NCBI RefSeq assembly: GCF_900105725.1
Contig: NZ_FNLM01000036.1
Location: 248,001-312,000 of the forward strand
Origin: Gordonia westfalica
GTDB taxonomy: Bacteria; Actinomycetota; Actinomycetes; Mycobacteriales; Mycobacteriaceae
Direction of reading: 5' to 3'
Length of the DNA: 64,000 nucleotides
Position 1 is the first letter of the stretch. Each line of letters starts with the position of its first letter. The translations under genes and the position numbers were made by a program. The notes under the pieces were generated by a model. It had not been told where the DNA came from. It searched no databases and saw nothing but the letters and a program-made list of their open reading frames with translations. Below, in pieces: positions 1-8,211 of the stretch.

Positions 1-579
1 TCGGATGGCGCGGCGCTTCCCGGTGCCGAGGTCAGGGTGGTGGGCGAAGACGGCTACGAAGTCCCGCGGGGCAGCGAGGGCGACATCGCCTACCGCGGAC
101 CCTCGCACATGATCGAGTACCTCAACCGGCCCGAGGAGACCGCCGAACTGTTCACACCTGAAGGTTTTTCGCGTTCCGGCGATGTCGGCGTGATGACCGA
201 CGACGGATTCGTCCGGGTGACGGGACGGACCAAGGACATCGTCATTCGCGGCGGCATGAACATCAGCGTTCGCGAGGTCGAGGACAAGCTGGCCGACCAC
301 CCGGATCTCTTGGCCCTCGCCGTGGTGGGGATGCCGGATGAGAAACTCGGCGAGAAGGTCTGCTGTTACGTCGTCGCCAAGGCCGGACACACCACACCGA
401 CCGTGGACGAGCTCCGCGACTACCTCACGAGCCGCGGTGTGGCGATCCAGAAGACGCCGGAGCGGGTCATCGCGATCGATGAATTGCCCATGACGGCAAC
501 CGGGAAGATCCAGAAGCACGTCCTCCGTAAGAAGGTCGCCGACGAACTCGACCAGCCGTCTGCCGCGGGTGCACTCTGA
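1..579 (+). CDS. CoA ligase (AMP-binding), C-terminal part
   Basis: Class I adenylate-forming acyl-CoA ligase cut by the window edge; the frame is open from base 1 and 192 residues are seen. It would convert a carboxylic acid to its CoA thioester via an acyl-AMP. The hinge and A8-type motif RTKDIVIRGGMNIS lies near visible residue 75, and the catalytic lysine motif ATGKIQKHVLR near residue 165. The GGMNISVREVED stretch resembles ligases annotated as cyclohexanecarboxylate-CoA ligases (AliA type); that substrate is inferred mainly from the BadH/BadI-like genes downstream. A hotdog protein follows on the same strand. Confidence 0.85.
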   Translation, partial: SDGAALPGAEVRVVGEDGYEVPRGSEGDIAYRGPSHMIEYLNRPEETAELFTPEGFSRSGDVGVMTDDGFVRVTGRTKDIVIRGGMNISVREVEDKLADHPDLLALAVVGMPDEKLGEKVCCYVVAKAGHTTPTVDELRDYLTSRGVAIQKTPERVIAIDELPMTATGKIQKHVLRKKVADELDQPSAAGAL

Positions 580-638
580 ACGCGGGCCGGATCCCAACCG
601 ACGACTTCGTCGTCAGCGGCGCGGAAGCGCTTCTGCGC

Positions 639-1379
639 GTGCGTCCGATTTCACTCGGGGCGGATCGGGCCGAGTTGGCTGTCGAGTCCGGGCCATGGTT
701 GGCCGACCCGATCGCCGGCGTGAGCCGAGGCTCCCTCGGGGTGGCTCTCGACGACGTCACCGGGCATGTCGTCGCGCGCGGAACCGACGAGCACCGATGG
801 CCGGTGAGCCTTTCCATCCGTATCGATTTCCTGGCCGACCCACCGCTGGACAAGACGTCCATGAGCGTCCACGGTGAATTGATCGCGCGTGACGAGCGCA
901 GCGGAACGACGCGCGGTTCGGTCACAGACGACTCCGGGCGGACCATCGCGCTGGTCACCCAGCGGTCGCACCTTGTCGCGGTCGAGGCACAGCCGACGAG
1001 TCCGCGGACATCGTTCGACCTTCCCTCGGTCGAGACGACCGTCCGGGACGCGTTGGGATTCACGGTCTCCGCCGGCGGCATTGTCGAGTTGCCGCCGACA
1101 CCGCTGGCGGCCAACGGGATGGGCAATGTCCATGGCGGCGTGCTGATCTGCGGATCTGAGTTCGCCGCCATGTCGGCGGTCGATGCTGGTGGTGTCCTCC
1201 GCACCACCAGCATCGACATCGCCTACGTCCGCCCGGGGAATGCCGGTGATACGACGACCTTCGCATGTGATGTCGTCCACCGTGGTCGTTCCATGTCGGT
1301 GGTCCGAGTGGTTGCGGCCGGTTCGACCGGAAAGCCCTGTGCCGTGGCGACGGTGATCGTGCAGACGGTGCCCGCGTGA
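639..1379 (+). CDS. Hotdog-fold acyl-CoA thioesterase (PaaI/4HBT-like)
   Basis: 246-residue protein that looks like two tandem hotdog units. The second carries NGMGNVHGGVLICG near residues 159-172, the usual HGG segment of PaaI-type acyl-CoA thioesterases. It probably releases CoA from dead-end or inhibitory thioesters of the neighbouring pathway. GTG at 639 is the first ordinary start. The frame stays open back to 531, and the residues just before 639 (RIPTDDFVVSGAEALLRV) look coding, so a CTG at 576 overlapping the ligase stop is possible. Which start is used cannot be decided here. Confidence 0.7.
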   Translation: MRPISLGADRAELAVESGPWLADPIAGVSRGSLGVALDDVTGHVVARGTDEHRWPVSLSIRIDFLADPPLDKTSMSVHGELIARDERSGTTRGSVTDDSGRTIALVTQRSHLVAVEAQPTSPRTSFDLPSVETTVRDALGFTVSAGGIVELPPTPLAANGMGNVHGGVLICGSEFAAMSAVDAGGVLRTTSIDIAYVRPGNAGDTTTFACDVVHRGRSMSVVRVVAAGSTGKPCAVATVIVQTVPA

Positions 1380-1431
1380 AGGGATGTGCCCGCGGGCGTC
1401 TTACGTCGGTGGGGCGTTGTGGGTGAAGGGC

Positions 1432-2304
1432 TCATCCCGGCTGCCCGATCCGTGCCCGTAGCCAAGCGACCAGTTCGCCGATCACCTCGATGCGGTTGGT
1501 CTCGTTCAGCACTTCGTGGCGGCCGTCGGGGTACACAGTGGCGGTGACATCGGTGAACCCGGTGTCGCGGAAGCGTGCCACCAAGGGTTCGAACAAAGCC
1601 AGTCCCGCGTTCACCGGGTCCTTGTCGCCGACGGCGAGGTAGATGGGTAGATCCTTACGGACGCTCGCGAGCGCGGCCGGATCCGACAGCGCTCGGGCGC
1701 CGAGGAACATCGCGCGCGTCCCTTCCACGTCGAGACCGAAGCCGCACAACGGGTCCGCGACGTAGGCGTCGACGATCGAGTCGTCGCGGCTCAGCCAGTC
1801 GTAATCGGTGCGCGGTGGCGCAAATCCGGCGTTGAACATCGCCAGATCCAGCGGTGTGTCGAGATCCAGGGCCGGCTCGAGAAGATCGAGAGCCGCGGTC
1901 CCGGTCAGTGCGATCGCGTCGAACAGTTCGCTGTCTCGCAGCAGCGCTTGCTGAGACGCGAACGAGCCCATGCTGTGCGCGACCAGACCGAGCGGCAATC
2001 CGTCCTCGCGTTCTCGGACATGTTGTGCGAACTCTCCGATGTCGGACACCAAGGAGGGCCACCCTGAGGCGCCGACGTATCCGGGTTCCAGAGCGCCTGT
2101 CGACGCGCCGTGGCCGCGCTGGTCGTATCCGTAGACGACGAAGCCGGCGTCGTTCAGTGCATCGACGACGTGCTGGTAGCGACCGATGTGTTCGCCCATT
2201 CCGTGCACCAGTTCGACAGCGGCCAGGGGGCGCGTCGGTGGTGACCATCGATGGGCTGCCAGGGCGACTCCGGCGACATCGGTGAAGGTGAACGAGTCAT
2301 GCAT
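1432..2304 (-). CDS. Alpha/beta hydrolase, monoacylglycerol-lipase-like
   Basis: 290-residue serine hydrolase of the lysophospholipase/monoacylglycerol lipase group (Hydrolase_4). An oxyanion-hole region ELVHGMGEHIGRY lies near residue 32, the nucleophile motif AHSMGS near residue 110, and the catalytic histidine in DGRHEVLNE near residue 265. It likely hydrolyses lipid or carboxylic esters in the cytoplasm. It is divergent from the MFS gene at 2590 and convergent with the thioesterase gene, so it forms its own unit. No signal peptide is evident. Confidence 0.8.
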   Translation of the reverse strand: MHDSFTFTDVAGVALAAHRWSPPTRPLAAVELVHGMGEHIGRYQHVVDALNDAGFVVYGYDQRGHGASTGALEPGYVGASGWPSLVSDIGEFAQHVREREDGLPLGLVAHSMGSFASQQALLRDSELFDAIALTGTAALDLLEPALDLDTPLDLAMFNAGFAPPRTDYDWLSRDDSIVDAYVADPLCGFGLDVEGTRAMFLGARALSDPAALASVRKDLPIYLAVGDKDPVNAGLALFEPLVARFRDTGFTDVTATVYPDGRHEVLNETNRIEVIGELVAWLRARIGQPG

Positions 2305-2411
2305 CTGAAGTCCTCATCTCGATGTGAACCCACGAACCGCTTCAGACTCTAGTGACAACGGCGGCTTCTGGAACCGGGTTCCACCCTTCCGCGCGAAAGG
2401 TCCTACTTCGA

Positions 2412-2428
2412 AATTGGCCCTACCAATT
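2412..2428. promoter_or_regulatory. GntR-type operator, site 1
   Basis: AATTGGCCCTACCAATT has perfect 6-base arms around a 5-base centre and fits the TNGTNNNACNA pattern of FadR/FCD GntR operators loosely (GG-CC variant). It lies between the divergent hydrolase and MFS genes, 162 bases before the MFS start. A second small palindrome, AATGGTCCATT, follows at 2433-2443. It belongs to the repeated motif family seen at 5001, 9288, 17259, 17332, 25056 and 25154. Confidence 0.6.
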
Positions 2429-2589
2429 GTCGAATGGTCCATTTACAGTCTGTGCAGCGCATCACATCGATGATCGACACCGGTTCGGATCACATCAACC
2501 GATGCGTGCGTCGGCGCAAGTCCGGCGGTCGCCATGCCTCCGATCACGCTGACGTGCGGAAGCAACCTGTTCAGAGAAAGTGGTGGGTG

Positions 2590-4014
2590 ATGGATCTCGA
2601 CGAGTCGGAGTCGAACCGCACGTCAGGAAAGGTGCCGATCGGCCGCAGTGCATACGACACTCTCGAGGAGGTGATCGATCGCATCGGAATGAATCCGGTC
2701 CACCTGCGGATCTTGCTGATTGCCGCATGCGGCGGGCTGTTCAACGTCATCGAGCAGTACAACATCGGTTATGCCGCACCACTTCTGGTGGAGCAGTGGG
2801 ATCTGTCAGCGCGTTCGGTGGCGTGGCTGTCGTCCGCCACCTTCCTGGCGATGGCCGTCGGGTCGGTGGTGTCCGGCATCTACGCGGACAGGCTGGGACG
2901 AGAACCGCTCTTCATCGTCAACATCCTGATCTACAGCGTCGGTGCTCTCATCGCGGCCTTCGCGCCGAACTACGAGGTGCTGCTGTTGGTGCGGGTCATC
3001 GTCGGAATCGGACTCGGCGGTGAGATGGCACTCGGATACACGCTGGTGGCCGAGTTCATTCCGCGCCGACAACGTGCGGCCTCGAGCGCAACGATGAGCC
3101 TCATGCATGGCGGAGTCGGGATCTGGGCGGCATCGCTGCTCGCCGCTGTGATCCTCGGGCCAGTGGCTGCCGTACTGGGCCACCCGGAATACGCATGGCG
3201 AATCCTGCTGGGAGTCATGGTCTTCCCTGCGATTCTGGCGTTGATCGCGCGACGGAGCATGCCCGAGACCCCGCGATTCCTGCTTCGAGCGCATCGCATC
3301 GACGAACTCAACCTGACGCTGACCGCCCTCATGCAGAAACGCATTCGCCTGGGTGCGGGAGACGACGTCACCGTCTTCGTGGAGCCAGGGACCCGGCCGG
3401 AAGACGACCCCGCGGCGAGGCTACGGGACCTGTTTCATCCGAAGCTGCTCCGTAAGAACCTCATTGCGTCGGTTCTCGCCACGACGCTCTTCGCCGGAGT
3501 TGCATCGCTGACGGTCTATGTCCCCACCGTTCTCGTCGACCTCGGTTATGAAGCGAGTTCTGCGGCCGCGATCTCGACCCTGATCACCTTCGGCGGACTG
3601 CTCGGTGGGGTGATCGGAATCGTGGTGGGGCACCGCCTTCCTCGCCGCTTTGTTCTCGCGACATGCGCACTCACCAGTGCGATCGCGCTCGCCGTCTTGG
3701 TCGCACATCAGACCACTCTGCTGGTCGTCGTTCTGGGGTTCGCGACAGCACTTGCGTTGCAAGTGTTCTCGGGTTCGTTCTGGGGATACCTGCCCGAGCT
3801 CTACCCGACACGTGTCCGGGCCCTGGGGGTTGCCTTCGCGACCACGGTGGGCCTGGTGGTCGGCGCATCGCTCGGGCCTCTGCTCGCCGGCACGTTGTTG
3901 GACACCTTCGGTTCGACGACGATGTTCACCGCTCTCGCGGCGGTGATGCTGGTCATGCCGACGGCTGCGGTATTCGGTCCAGAAACGCACCGACGCGCGT
4001 TGTCCGAGGACTAG
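2590..4014 (+). CDS. MFS transporter, sugar-porter/SV2-like
   Basis: 474-residue twelve-helix major facilitator. The loop 2-3 motif is GIYADRLGRE, and PELYPTRVRALG in the second half is typical of the SP/SV2/aromatic-acid porter groups. It likely imports an organic acid used by the neighbouring catabolic genes. I chose ATG 2590, preceded by AGAGAAAG; the frame is open back to 2434, but that extension is Arg/His-rich and unlike a transporter N-terminus. A GntR-type palindrome lies upstream and a strong hairpin follows at 4029-4072. The substrate is inferred from context only. Confidence 0.85.
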   Translation: MDLDESESNRTSGKVPIGRSAYDTLEEVIDRIGMNPVHLRILLIAACGGLFNVIEQYNIGYAAPLLVEQWDLSARSVAWLSSATFLAMAVGSVVSGIYADRLGREPLFIVNILIYSVGALIAAFAPNYEVLLLVRVIVGIGLGGEMALGYTLVAEFIPRRQRAASSATMSLMHGGVGIWAASLLAAVILGPVAAVLGHPEYAWRILLGVMVFPAILALIARRSMPETPRFLLRAHRIDELNLTLTALMQKRIRLGAGDDVTVFVEPGTRPEDDPAARLRDLFHPKLLRKNLIASVLATTLFAGVASLTVYVPTVLVDLGYEASSAAAISTLITFGGLLGGVIGIVVGHRLPRRFVLATCALTSAIALAVLVAHQTTLLVVVLGFATALALQVFSGSFWGYLPELYPTRVRALGVAFATTVGLVVGASLGPLLAGTLLDTFGSTTMFTALAAVMLVMPTAAVFGPETHRRALSED

Positions 4015-4028
4015 CGCGCCGATTACCG

Positions 4029-4072
4029 GAACCGCTGTGCCCGTGTCGACGACGATTCGGGCACAGCGGTTC
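4029..4072. terminator. Bidirectional terminator hairpin
   Basis: GAACCGCTGTGCCCG (4029-4043) pairs perfectly with CGGGCACAGCGGTTC (4058-4072) across a 14-base loop. It sits between the convergent MFS and MaoC genes and can serve both; there is no strong T tract. Confidence 0.75.
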
Positions 4073-4110
4073 TCAGGTGAACCAGAGTGAATCGACCCGA
4101 TCGGGGGCGG

Positions 4111-4539
4111 TCAGTTCGACGCCACTCGGGCGCGTGCCCGCGCGCTGACGACGACCCGGTCGCCGACCGTGGCCTGTAGTGAGAGGTTGGCGACAGCGGT
4201 GTCCGCGGTTGTTTCGATCGAATCGACATCGCCTGCGAGCGTGAGTGTCTCGCCGATCTGCAGGGGTGAGGCGAAGCGCACGGAGAACCCGAGGAGGTGT
4301 TCGACGTGCACGAGGTCGGCAACCCATGCGGCGAGCATCCCCGCTTGCATCTGCCCCATGGAGATGACCCCGGGCAATCCGGCGCGCACCGCGTACTCCG
4401 GATCATGATGCAGCGGATTGAAGTCACCACCGGCTCCGGCGAATCTGACGATGTCGGTCTGGGTCACCGGGCCGATCGACCGGGGTTCGAGGTCCTGGCC
4501 GGCGGTGAGTAGGACGGGTTCGCGCATTGGTTCAGGCAC
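4111..4539 (-). CDS. MaoC-like (R)-hydratase subunit
   Basis: 142-residue single-hotdog MaoC dehydratase. The AGAGGDFNPLHHDPEYA segment near residues 35-51 contains the Asp/His pair typical of R-specific enoyl-CoA hydratases. It probably adds water to an enoyl-CoA. It overlaps by 8 bases the stop of the upstream 4532-4981 gene, a second hotdog protein, so the two likely form a heteromeric hydratase as in other actinobacterial MaoC pairs. The promoter region is shared with the divergent ACAD at 5050, which carries a GntR-type site. Confidence 0.85.
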   Translation of the reverse strand: MPEPMREPVLLTAGQDLEPRSIGPVTQTDIVRFAGAGGDFNPLHHDPEYAVRAGLPGVISMGQMQAGMLAAWVADLVHVEHLLGFSVRFASPLQIGETLTLAGDVDSIETTADTAVANLSLQATVGDRVVVSARARARVASN

Positions 4540-4981
4540 CTCTCTCGATCAGGACCTCACGTTGTACGACCACGGGTTCACCTGCGGCATCGACCCACGT
4601 GGTCTCCAGGGTGACCAGCCGCATCGTCCCGCCCCGCTTACCGTCCCGGGTCGTATCGTCGACGATCCGCCGGGTGCCCGTGAGGTGATCCCCGGCGAGC
4701 AACGGTCGCCGGAACTCCCACTCGACCGAACCGACGACCACCCGCTCGATGGCCAGGCCGAGTGCGGCCACGAACTCGGCCTGATTGCGATGGTGACCGG
4801 CGACGACCACATGTGTCGGGGTCGCCGGAATGCGCTCGAACCCGGCTGCCGTGGCGGCCGCGGGATCGACGTGCACCGCGTCCTCGGCGTGTGTCGCACG
4901 AGCGAACTCCCTGATCTTGCCCGACTCGACGTCGAACGAGACGACGTCGAGGACGTTGTCTCCCGGCACCGCGAGTCCCAT
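4532..4981 (-). CDS. MaoC N-terminal-type dehydratase partner
   Basis: 149-residue protein of the MaoC_dehydrat_N (FAS1-like dehydratase) type. Conserved features include FDVESGKIREFARAT near the start and a PTHVVVAGH segment mid-protein. Proteins of this type usually pair with a catalytic MaoC subunit; here that partner is the overlapping downstream gene. It is the first gene of a two-gene operon, and its start lies 20 bases from the operator at 5001-5015. Role in enoyl-CoA hydration is inferred from the pairing. Confidence 0.8.
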   Translation of the reverse strand: MGLAVPGDNVLDVVSFDVESGKIREFARATHAEDAVHVDPAAATAAGFERIPATPTHVVVAGHHRNQAEFVAALGLAIERVVVGSVEWEFRRPLLAGDHLTGTRRIVDDTTRDGKRGGTMRLVTLETTWVDAAGEPVVVQREVLIERGA

Positions 4982-5000
4982 TGAATTCCTCCCTTGGGTT

Positions 5001-5015
5001 TTTGGTCTGACCTAT
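5001..5015. promoter_or_regulatory. GntR-type operator, site 2
   Basis: TTTGGTCTGACCTAT lies in the 68-base gap between the divergent MaoC pair and the ACAD operon. The core TGGTC-TGACC matches the FadR-like TNGTNNNACNA pattern. A weaker half-like copy, GTTGGTCCGTAAC, starts at 5022. Confidence 0.7.
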
Positions 5016-5049
5016 TGTAGCGTTGGTCCGTAACGATGTGGAGGTTCGA

Positions 5050-6231
5050 ATGGATCTGAGCGATTCGCCCGACGAAGCCCGCTTCCGGACCCGCGTCCGC
5101 GACTGGCTGACCGAGGTGCTGCCGACCCTGCCGTGGCCTGAGCCCTCCCGGCTCGAGGACAAGCGCGAGTTCTGGTCCGCGTGGCAACGACAGCTCTACG
5201 ACGCCGGCTTCGCGGGCCTGTCCTGGCCCGAGGAGTTCGGTGGCGCCGGAGCCGATGCCAAGATCAAGGCCATCTTCAACGAGGAGATGGACCGCGCCGG
5301 TGCGCCGGAGCGGCTCAACATCATCGGCGAGGATTTCGCCGGCCCGACCATCGTCGCCTTCGGGAACAGTGAGCAGAAGCAGCGTTACCTCGGACCCATC
5401 CTGAAGGGTGAGGAGATCTGGTGCCAGCTCTTCTCCGAGCCGGAGTCCGGCTCGGACCTCGCTTCGCTACGGACGAAGGCCACGAAGGTCGACGGCGGTT
5501 GGAGCATCCAGGGCCAGAAGATCTGGACGTCGCGGGCGCAGATCGCGGACAACGCGATCCTGCTGGCACGCACTGGTGGTGGCGATCGACACAAGGGCAT
5601 CACCTACTTCCTGCTCCCCATGGACTCCGCGGGTGTGACGGTACGTCCGCTCGAGCACATGCTCGGCGAGGCCGAGTTCAACGAGGTGTTCCTCGATGAC
5701 GTCTTCGTCCCCGACTCGGCCGTTGTCGGCGAGGTCGACGGTGGCTGGAAAGTGGCGATGGGCACGCTCGCCTTCGAGCGAGTGGGAATCGCCACCGGCC
5801 GGGTGAACACGACCCGCGCGGTCAAGGACCTCGTGGCGCAGGTCTCCTCGACGACCGACGAGAACGGTGCTCCGCTCTCCTCGGATCCCACAGTCCGGCA
5901 GACGATCGCAGATCTGTACGGTCGGGCGCTCACCCACTACCTGATCGGCCAGCGGGTCATCACCGGTGCGGCGTCGGGTGAACCGCCCGGCCCCGTCGCC
6001 TCGATCGGGAAGCTCTACTTCTGCCCGCTGGTGGAGGACATCGCCGACTTCGGACTGTCGCTGGGGGAGATGGGCGGCCAGCTCGGTCTGTCCGACGGCC
6101 CGGCTGACGCCGTCCAGCAGCGGTGGCTTCGGCTCGCGTACCAAGCGCGTGGTACCGCGATCGCCGGCGGCTCGACATTCATCCAACGCAACATCGCGTC
6201 CGAGCGTGTGCTCGGGATGCCCCGCAGCTGA
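5050..6231 (+). CDS. Acyl-CoA dehydrogenase, candidate non-catalytic subunit of an alpha2beta2 enzyme
   Basis: 393-residue flavoprotein oxidising an acyl-CoA to an enoyl-CoA. FAD/substrate loops are seen in QLFSEPESGSDLASLRTKA near residue 125 and in the C-terminal IQRNIASERVLGMPRS. ATG 5050 is preceded by GGAGG at 5039-5043 and is preferred to an open frame from 5023. The usual GTSE near the C-terminus reads GSTF, so the glutamate at this place is absent. The partner may be the smaller ACAD at 8212, which keeps TWEHD, as in FadE28-FadE29-type heterotetramers. The pairing is inference. Confidence 0.85.
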   Translation: MDLSDSPDEARFRTRVRDWLTEVLPTLPWPEPSRLEDKREFWSAWQRQLYDAGFAGLSWPEEFGGAGADAKIKAIFNEEMDRAGAPERLNIIGEDFAGPTIVAFGNSEQKQRYLGPILKGEEIWCQLFSEPESGSDLASLRTKATKVDGGWSIQGQKIWTSRAQIADNAILLARTGGGDRHKGITYFLLPMDSAGVTVRPLEHMLGEAEFNEVFLDDVFVPDSAVVGEVDGGWKVAMGTLAFERVGIATGRVNTTRAVKDLVAQVSSTTDENGAPLSSDPTVRQTIADLYGRALTHYLIGQRVITGAASGEPPGPVASIGKLYFCPLVEDIADFGLSLGEMGGQLGLSDGPADAVQQRWLRLAYQARGTAIAGGSTFIQRNIASERVLGMPRS

Positions 6232-6242
6232 GAGGTCGCGAC

Positions 6243-8201
6243 ATGAGTTCCTACGTCTGGAATCCCACCGCCGAGCATCTCGAGCGTGCCAACGTTCTTC
6301 GATTGGCACGCCGGCACGGCATCGAGTCGATCGACGAGTTGCGCCGACGATCGACGGCCGATGTGTCCTGGTACTGGGATGCCGCGGTGCAGGATCTGGG
6401 CATCCCCTTCGCGACCCCCTACGAGGCCGTGCTCGACACCTCCCAGGGCATCCAGTTCCCCGAGTGGTTCGTCGGGGGCACCTTCAACGCGGTGAACGCC
6501 TGCATCGACCGATGGCTCGCCGGCAGCGCGCAGCGCCCCGCGATCGTCCACGAGCGCGAGGACGGTGCGGTCACCACTCTGACCTACGCCGAGCTGGCCG
6601 AACAGGTGGGACGGGTGGCGGCCGGCCTGATCGAGTTGGGTGTGGGCGAGGGCGACGCGGTCGCGATCTACATGCCGATGGTTCCCGAGGCGGTCATCGC
6701 CTGCTATGCGGCGGTCGGGATCGGCGCGATCATCGTGCCTCTGTTCTCCGGATTCGCCGCCCCGGCGATCGCGTCTCGGTTGAACGACGCCGAGGTCACC
6801 GCAGTGGTCGTGGCCGACGGTACGGTCCGGCGGGGCCGGACGGTCGGCATGTCGGGCGAGTTGAGCAAGGCGCTCGCCGACACTCCGTCGGTTCGATCCG
6901 TGATCACCGTCCAGAACGTCGGCGCTGACGTCGATCTCGGGGTCGACGGCAGGGATGTCACCGTCACCGAGTGGGCGTCACTGGTCGCCGACGGCAAGCC
7001 GGGTCACGTCTTCCGGCCGTTCCCGGCGATGCAGACGATGATGCTCGGATACACCTCGGGCACCACCGGCAAACCGAAGGGTGCGGTTCACACGCATGCG
7101 GGCTTCACGATCAAGGTGGCCACCGAGGTGGCGTACTCGTTCGACATCTCCGAAGGCGACTCGTTCTGCTGGATCACCGACATGGGTTGGGTGATGGGCC
7201 CGCTCGCGGCTTTCGGCACGCACGCCAACGGCGCCACCCTGGTGTTGTACGAGGGGTCGCCCGATGTGCCGGACACGGCCCGGCTGTGGGATCTCGTCGC
7301 ACGCCACCGGGTGACCATGCTCGGCGTGTCGCCGACCCTGATCCGGGCACTGAAGTCGACGCCGCTGGAGCAGATCTCGCGATACGACCTCGGGTCGGTC
7401 CGCGTTCTGGGATCCACCGGCGAACCCTGGGATCCGGACTCCTATGACTGGCTTGCGGCCGAGGTCTTCGGCGGCCGGGTCCCTGTCATCAACTTCTCCG
7501 GCGGCACCGAGGTGGGCGGCTCCTTCCTGGCTCCCTATCCAGTGGAACCGATTCCGAGCTGCTCGCTGGGCGGCCCGTCACTCGGCATGGATGTCGACGT
7601 CGTGAGCGACGACGGAACGCCGCTGCGTGGCGCGATCGGCGAACTCGTGTGTCGTCAACCGTGGCCGGCGATGACCCGCGGGGTCTGGCGTGACCGCGAA
7701 CGGTATCTGGAGTCCTACTGGTCGACCTTCGAGGGCATGTGGTGTCACGGGGACTTCGCGCTGGTCGACGACGACGGCCGGTGGTACATCCTCGGTCGTT
7801 CCGACGACGTGATGAACGTGGCGGGCAAACGACTCGCGCCGGCGGAGGTCGAGTCGGTGCTCACCACGCATCCGGCAGTGGCCGAGGCGGCCGCGGTGGG
7901 GATTCCCGACCCGAAGAAGGGCGAGACGGTGTGGGCCTTCTGGGTTCCCCGCGCCGGTGCCGACACCGAGAGCGTGTCCGACGAGCTGCGTCGACTGGTC
8001 GCTGACGGTCTGGGCAAACCCTTTGCCCCATCACAGGTCTGGATCGTCGACGCGCTGCCGAAGACGCGGTCGGCGAAGATTCTCCGCCGGGCGATCCGAG
8101 CGGCTGCCACCGACACCGACCCCGGCGATCTGTCGAGCGCCGAGAACCCCGACGCGGTGGGCGCGATTCGAGACGTCGTCCGCGGCACGTCGGCGAACTG
8201 A
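6243..8201 (+). CDS. Acetyl/acetoacetyl-CoA-synthetase-like acyl-CoA ligase
   Basis: 652-residue adenylate-forming ligase of the ACS-like long class. Its N-terminal cap includes GIQFPEWFVGGTFN, the P-loop is YTSGTTGKPKGAVHTH near residue 265, WITDMGWVMGP follows, and the hinge is LGRSDDVMNVAGKRLAPAEVES. The C-terminal catalytic lysine region is PKTRSAKILRRAIRA. ATG 6243 is 11 bases after the ACAD stop and is preceded by GAGAGG. It probably activates the carboxylate that the flanking ACAD subunits oxidise. Substrate unknown; ACS-like form does not imply acetate. Confidence 0.85.
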   Translation: MSSYVWNPTAEHLERANVLRLARRHGIESIDELRRRSTADVSWYWDAAVQDLGIPFATPYEAVLDTSQGIQFPEWFVGGTFNAVNACIDRWLAGSAQRPAIVHEREDGAVTTLTYAELAEQVGRVAAGLIELGVGEGDAVAIYMPMVPEAVIACYAAVGIGAIIVPLFSGFAAPAIASRLNDAEVTAVVVADGTVRRGRTVGMSGELSKALADTPSVRSVITVQNVGADVDLGVDGRDVTVTEWASLVADGKPGHVFRPFPAMQTMMLGYTSGTTGKPKGAVHTHAGFTIKVATEVAYSFDISEGDSFCWITDMGWVMGPLAAFGTHANGATLVLYEGSPDVPDTARLWDLVARHRVTMLGVSPTLIRALKSTPLEQISRYDLGSVRVLGSTGEPWDPDSYDWLAAEVFGGRVPVINFSGGTEVGGSFLAPYPVEPIPSCSLGGPSLGMDVDVVSDDGTPLRGAIGELVCRQPWPAMTRGVWRDRERYLESYWSTFEGMWCHGDFALVDDDGRWYILGRSDDVMNVAGKRLAPAEVESVLTTHPAVAEAAAVGIPDPKKGETVWAFWVPRAGADTESVSDELRRLVADGLGKPFAPSQVWIVDALPKTRSAKILRRAIRAAATDTDPGDLSSAENPDAVGAIRDVVRGTSAN

Positions 8202-8211
8202 GGAGAAGCGT

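Noticed and set aside
2434..2589. A longer N-terminus for the MFS transporter
   Set aside because: The extra 52 residues are basic and unlike any transporter N-terminus; ATG 2590 has a ribosome site.
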